Shown here in pieces: positions 6,362-9,928 of a DNA stretch of 9,928 nucleotides. Source of the DNA: Alphaproteobacteria bacterium (GTDB taxonomy: Bacteria; Pseudomonadota; Alphaproteobacteria; Rickettsiales; Rickettsiaceae); the NCBI GenBank assembly GCA_020630305.1, contig JAHDBQ010000002.1, forward strand, positions 1-9,928. The letters run 5' to 3'. Numbering within the stretch: the first letter of the stretch is position 1; the number at the start of each line of letters is the position of its first letter. Under the pieces are notes generated by a model. The model saw only the letters and a list, made by a program, of their open reading frames with translations. It did no database searches and was not told where the DNA came from. The position numbers and the translations under genes were made by a program.

Positions 6362-7159
6362 TTAAGAGATTTCTAACATGCACGGAATATGATCAGATGG
6401 CTTTTCCCAGTCTCTGGCCTCCTTAAAAAAAGCGATATTTTTTAGACTATCTTGCAAAGAAGAAGAACTCCAGATATGGTCAAGCCTTCTACCACGATTA
6501 GACTTTTTCCAATCACGATTGCGATAACTCCACCAGCTATATAATTTCTCTTCCAGCTTCACAAAAAACCTGCCAGTGTCAATAAAATTCATTGATTCCT
6601 GAAGTTCAAGCAAAGCTGTTCTCTCTGGCTCAGTGTGGCTAATTACGTTCCTAAGTTGCTTGGAAGACCACACATCATGCTCGTGCGGGGCAATGTTTAA
6701 ATCACCAACTAAAATTATGTTATCAGTTACAGTGCGGTTCTTAGCAAACCATTCTTGCATTAATTTAACATAAGCTAGCTTGTGTTTGTATTTGTGGTTT
6801 AACTCTTCATCTGGCTCGTCTCCGCCAGCTGGCACATAAAAATTATGGATTTCTATATCACCCAATTTTGAATGTTTTATCTTAGCGCTAATATGACGCT
6901 TATCCGCGTTATATAATTCAAGGCAAAAGCTATCAATAATTTTGTGCTTAGAAATTATCGCCACGCCATTATAAGATTTTTCGCCGCTAAAAACAACATG
7001 CTTATAGCCCATTTTTTTTATGGCTTCTAACGGAAAGGTCTCATCAACAGTTTTGGTCTCTTGCAAACAGATAATATCTGCATTAGCTTGCTTTGCCAAT
7101 TTCTCAAGCAAATTGATTCTAAGCCTAACTGAATTTATGTTCCAAGTAATGATTTTCAT
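6362..7159 (-). CDS. xth: Exodeoxyribonuclease III (AP endonuclease)
   Basis: ExoIII cuts DNA at abasic sites and trims 3' ends in base-excision repair; it acts on the nucleoid and needs a divalent metal. The 265-residue product matches the family in length and keeps the catalytic set: Asn7 in WNINSVR, Glu34 in LQETK, Tyr108 in HNFYVPAGGD, Asp153 and Asn155 in GDLNIAP, Asp227 in RRLDHIW, and Asp256-His257 in SDHIP. The AP-endonuclease signature blocks lie in the expected order, so I see no damage. The start ATG lies 18 bases after the recJ stop with no strong Shine-Dalgarno sequence, which suggests co-transcription and coupling with recJ. Both gene products process damaged DNA. An alternative reading as a different EEP-family phosphatase is unlikely given the full ExoIII residue set. 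Confidence 0.96.
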   Translation of the reverse strand: MKIITWNINSVRLRINLLEKLAKQANADIICLQETKTVDETFPLEAIKKMGYKHVVFSGEKSYNGVAIISKHKIIDSFCLELYNADKRHISAKIKHSKLGDIEIHNFYVPAGGDEPDEELNHKYKHKLAYVKLMQEWFAKNRTVTDNIILVGDLNIAPHEHDVWSSKQLRNVISHTEPERTALLELQESMNFIDTGRFFVKLEEKLYSWWSYRNRDWKKSNRGRRLDHIWSSSSLQDSLKNIAFFKEARDWEKPSDHIPCMLEIS

Positions 7160-7177
7160 TTTGAGTTAACCGCTTTT

Positions 7178-8962
7178 TTAATATTTGTCTTCAATTATAA
7201 GGTCGCTAATTTGCACCTGCACGGTATCTCTGCCTTGCCAACTATTGATTTTAAGCCTGCCAAAAATAGATAGCTGATGCGATTTTTTAGACATTATAAT
7301 ATCCCCCATTTTACTACCAACTGCGTTAAAAGCAATTGCATTTAAAACATTATTGCTAAAATTTTCCCTAGTGGGCGCAAACATAACCCTAATATGTTTA
7401 GCGCCAACAATATCCGCCTTAAGTACAAATAATTTAGGGAACCTGAATACAGGTGTTGGATTGCCATTACCAAATGGCTCAAGGCTCTCCATTTCTTTCA
7501 CTAGATCCAAATTCACAGCATTTGTTGGAAGCTCGGCGCTGTAAGACTCATGCAAGTGGGCATTTGAGCCTTGCAAATCTTTTTTAAACCCCTCTTTAAA
7601 AAATGCATGCAATTGTTTGAGTTTGCTCTCGTCCACAGAAAAGCCAGCAGCCATAGAATGCCCGCCACCAGCAAGAAGCAGCTCCTGCTGTTTGGCCTCT
7701 ATTACCTTACATCCAAAATCTACCCCTTTTACGGATCTGCAGGACGCCTTACCAATTCCGTCATTTAAAGCAATTACAGCAACAGGTTTATTATATTTTT
7801 CCTTTAGCCTACCAGCTACAATGCCTATTACACCAGGATGCCACCCACCCCTTGCAATAAACAAAACATGATCATCTGCCTGGAGCCTGGCCATCTCTTC
7901 AGCCTCTTCTAGCATTTGCAACTCAATTACTTTGCGCTCTTCGTTATAACGATCAAGCTCGGTAGCAATTTCTGCAGCATATGAGGCAGATTTTGTAGAG
8001 AGTAAATCGGCTCCTAGAGAAGATTTACCAACCCGCCCTCCTGCATTTATTCTAGGCCCCAATATAAAACCAAGATGATAGCAACTTGGCGCTTCTTCTA
8101 TCTGCGCGACATCACAAAGAGCTCTATATCCCAAATTCTTTCTATTTTTAGCTACTTTGAGCCCTTGCGCTACAAAAGCCCTATTTAACTTAGTTAATAT
8201 CATTACATCACAAACCGTACCAAGCGCAACAATATCGAGTTGATCTATCAGGTTCGGCTGCTTTATATTTTTTTTCTCAAAAAAACCTATCTCGCGAAGC
8301 TTTTTAAGCAATGCTACCAAAAATAAAAAGGAAACACCAACGGCAGCTAAATTCTTGCACTCGCTTGTTTCGTCTAGCCTATTTGGATTAATTACCGCAA
8401 CTGCTTTAGGCAGGGTCTCTAAACCTATATGATGATCAATCACTATTACGTCCATATCTAGGCTCGACGCCATATCAAGCGCCTCAAACGCAACAGAACC
8501 GCAATCAACAGTTATAATCAAGGAGCAACCTTGTGATTTTATTTTTTGCATTGCCTCTGGGCTTGGGCCGTACCCTTCTGCAATTCTGTTTGGCACATAA
8601 ATACTCGTTTCTATATTTAGCTGCGTAAAAATATTTTTAATAAGCGCAGAAGATGTCGCCCCATCAACATCATAATCAGCGAAAATGCATATTTTCTCTT
8701 TATTGTTTATGGCAGAAATTACTCGATCAACTCCAGCCAGCATATCCTTCAAATGAAAAGGGTCAGGTAGCAAATTCTTTATTTTTGCATCAAGAAAGTT
8801 CCCAGCATCATCTAAGTTATCCGTCCTAGTAGAAAGCAAGCGAGCAAGAAAGTCGCTAACGCCAAGATACTGCTTTAGCTTCTGAATATAATTCTCGTCA
8901 TAATCAATTGCCGACCAATATTTCCCGCATGCTGATTGTTGCTTTTCTTTTGTGCTGTTCAT
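7178..8962 (-). CDS. recJ: Single-stranded-DNA-specific exonuclease RecJ
   Basis: RecJ degrades single-stranded DNA 5' to 3' in RecFOR recombination, mismatch repair and base-excision repair. Numbered from the longer frame (ATG at 8992, 604 residues), the DHH domain has DYDVDG (106-111), VDCG (162-165), IDHH (185-188), AAVGVSF (216-222) and GTVCDV (258-263), all metal-site motifs of the family. GPRINAGGR (312-320) joins to the DHHA1 domain with GWHPGVIGIVAGRL (383-396) and GGGHSMAAGF (442-451). The RecJ-specific OB domain starts at EPFGNGNPTPVF (505-516). The gene looks complete and of usual length. The start at residue 11 (8962) is preferred because AAGAGGT lies just before it and a perfect TATAAT sits immediately upstream of the longer-frame ATG. 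The upstream glycosyltransferase ends 54 bases before this start; xth follows after 18 bases. Confidence 0.97.
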   Translation of the reverse strand: MNSTKEKQQSACGKYWSAIDYDENYIQKLKQYLGVSDFLARLLSTRTDNLDDAGNFLDAKIKNLLPDPFHLKDMLAGVDRVISAINNKEKICIFADYDVDGATSSALIKNIFTQLNIETSIYVPNRIAEGYGPSPEAMQKIKSQGCSLIITVDCGSVAFEALDMASSLDMDVIVIDHHIGLETLPKAVAVINPNRLDETSECKNLAAVGVSFLFLVALLKKLREIGFFEKKNIKQPNLIDQLDIVALGTVCDVMILTKLNRAFVAQGLKVAKNRKNLGYRALCDVAQIEEAPSCYHLGFILGPRINAGGRVGKSSLGADLLSTKSASYAAEIATELDRYNEERKVIELQMLEEAEEMARLQADDHVLFIARGGWHPGVIGIVAGRLKEKYNKPVAVIALNDGIGKASCRSVKGVDFGCKVIEAKQQELLLAGGGHSMAAGFSVDESKLKQLHAFFKEGFKKDLQGSNAHLHESYSAELPTNAVNLDLVKEMESLEPFGNGNPTPVFRFPKLFVLKADIVGAKHIRVMFAPTRENFSNNVLNAIAFNAVGSKMGDIIMSKKSHQLSIFGRLKINSWQGRDTVQVQISDLIIEDKY

Positions 8963-8966
8963 AACT

Positions 8967-8973
8967 ACCTCTT
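8967..8973 (-). promoter_or_regulatory. Ribosome binding site deciding the recJ start
   Basis: On the - strand AAGAGGT precedes the ATG at 8962-8960, with GAGG spaced five bases from it. The longer-frame ATG at 8992 has no such site. The protein then begins MNSTKEKQQ. Confidence 0.6.
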
Positions 8974-8994
8974 GAACATATTTGAAGTTCATTC

Positions 8995-9023
8995 ATTATA
9001 AACTATATAACATTTATTAGAAA
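8995..9023 (-). promoter_or_regulatory. Putative recJ-xth promoter between the glycosyltransferase and recJ
   Basis: A perfect TATAAT lies at 9000-8995 on the - strand, with a weak -35 candidate TTTCTA (9023-9018, 3 of 6) at 17-base spacing. Transcription would start near 8988, downstream of the 8992 ATG and about 26 bases before the ATG at 8962. The -35 overlaps the last codons and stop of the glycosyltransferase gene. Confidence 0.4.
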
Positions 9024-9928
9024 ACTCTAGTTCTTAATTCATCTACATATTTTAATATTGAACCATCATGAATTTTGGATTCTTGTAAATCTCTTTCTAT
9101 TATTTCTTTTGTTTTTGTCTGAATTTCTTCAGGTTTTAAATTTTTGCCCTCTGGATTAGAAACATGCAAGCGAGCTATTTTTCTGCTGTGAAGAAAGTCA
9201 AGATCACGCCCCCAATAATGATTCAAACGAATTAAGTTTCTACTCTCTGTTGGTAAAAATGCCCCCCCAAAATGCTCTCTATTCTCATTCACGGTTGCAT
9301 ATCCCTTTTTTAAATTTGCATAATGTGGATTTGTCATATGTTTTATATATCTTGGTTTTACAATAACTTTGATATGTTTATCTACAGATCTGTCTGATGT
9401 TTTTGTCATTTTATTTATAAGCAACTGGCCATGCATAATTCTTTTAACTTTATTCGAACCGAATATTTTCCAGTTAACAGCAAGTGATGCATAATCATCA
9501 TATTTTTTTAAGAACTCTGACAACATTTTTTCTTTAACGGGGAAAATAAACTCATCTGTATCAACAACAACAAGCCATTCAGTATCCAGAGCAGATTTTT
9601 TAGCAGCTCTAGTATAAGCAGAGGTTTGAATTTCGTTCCATTCAATTAAATTCCTTGGCTTTTCAGTAACATGATCGAGCTCTACAACACCTTCTTTTAT
9701 GTATGGCTCTAGCACTTCCATAAAATTATCTGTACTATTATGATTATATAAATAAAAATGCTCTACTCCTACTAACCTATAAAACTCAATCCACTCTTTT
9801 AAAAAACGATCTTCATTTTGAAATATCGCCGTAAGGGACAAATAATATTTAGGATTTTGCAATTTCTTGGTCTTCTTGACCTGACTTTTATTATATAATT
9901 TACTTTTTCCTACTATTTTATATCTAAC
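9017..9928 (-). CDS. Family-92-type (DUF23-like) glycosyltransferase, 5' end at window edge
   Basis: This is probably a GT-A-fold glycosyltransferase that modifies surface glycans or lipopolysaccharide; donor and acceptor are unknown. Numbering from the TTG at 9862: an N-terminal block YLSLTAIFQNEDRFLKEWI (7-25) with NED, then GVEHFYLYNHNSTDNF (32-47), the metal-binding DTDEF (101-105), NWKIFGS (130-136), HIKVIVKP (163-170), a TNPH (177-180) and LNHYWGRD (213-220). This order fits Glyco_transf_92/Glyco_tranf_2_4 proteins. No signal peptide or membrane helix is visible, so a cytosolic or peripheral location is likely. There is no ATG at the expected start; the frame stays open with a Lys-rich stretch to base 9928, so the gene probably begins outside the window, though a TTG start at 9862 is possible. 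It is transcribed toward recJ and may read into it. Confidence 0.85.
   Translation of the reverse strand, partial: VRYKIVGKSKLYNKSQVKKTKKLQNPKYYLSLTAIFQNEDRFLKEWIEFYRLVGVEHFYLYNHNSTDNFMEVLEPYIKEGVVELDHVTEKPRNLIEWNEIQTSAYTRAAKKSALDTEWLVVVDTDEFIFPVKEKMLSEFLKKYDDYASLAVNWKIFGSNKVKRIMHGQLLINKMTKTSDRSVDKHIKVIVKPRYIKHMTNPHYANLKKGYATVNENREHFGGAFLPTESRNLIRLNHYWGRDLDFLHSRKIARLHVSNPEGKNLKPEEIQTKTKEIIERDLQESKIHDGSILKYVDELRTRVF

Noticed and set aside
7353..7871. Open frames on the + strand opposite recJ
   Set aside because: They are antisense to intact DHHA1 and OB-domain motifs of RecJ and show no recognisable protein features.
1..9928. CRISPR arrays, tRNA or rRNA genes, insertion sequences and attachment sites
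   Set aside because: I saw no regularly spaced direct repeats, cloverleaf, transposase motif or flanking duplication. The only repeat family is inside the coiled-coil gene.

Overview
This AT-rich window contains eight protein-coding genes and no visible RNA gene, insertion sequence or CRISPR array. The TopA, RecJ, ExoIII and DprA sequences, together with an ankyrin-repeat protein and a lysine-rich coiled-coil protein, fit an intracellular or host-associated alphaproteobacterium, perhaps Rickettsiales-like. That placement rests on gene content and composition only; no marker gene was compared.

Layout. The left half reads on the + strand: a 5'-truncated typical 2-Cys peroxiredoxin (2-514), dprA (522-1658), topA (1671-4019) and an ankyrin-repeat gene (about 4170-5015). 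The first three are packed with gaps of 7 and 12 bases and probably form one transcript. The ankyrin gene follows a 132-base gap holding a likely terminator, a long inverted repeat and a promoter-like sequence. The right half reads on the - strand: a family-92-type glycosyltransferase running off the right edge (9928-9017), recJ (8962-7178), xth (7159-6362) and a coiled-coil protein of unknown function (6213-5026). The two halves converge at 5015/5026, where a GC-containing hairpin followed by T residues probably ends the ankyrin transcript.

How the genes fit together. DprA, TopA, RecJ and ExoIII form a DNA uptake/recombination, topology and repair set, and the peroxiredoxin removes the peroxides whose damage ExoIII helps repair. 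Between these housekeeping blocks lies a pair of lineage-specific-looking genes: the ankyrin protein and a Cys-free, 19% lysine protein. The second is built from a roughly 116-residue module present two to three times, and I do not recognise it as any named family. Each of the two genes has its own putative promoter overlapped by a dyad.

Three start sites (ankyrin gene, coiled-coil gene, recJ) are placed 6, 5 and 10 codons inside the longest open frame. In each case a Shine-Dalgarno sequence, and usually a promoter, supports the internal ATG. The most interesting content is the repeat-module protein and the paired dyad-regulated ank/coiled-coil island. I found no clear new multi-gene defence or mobile system.
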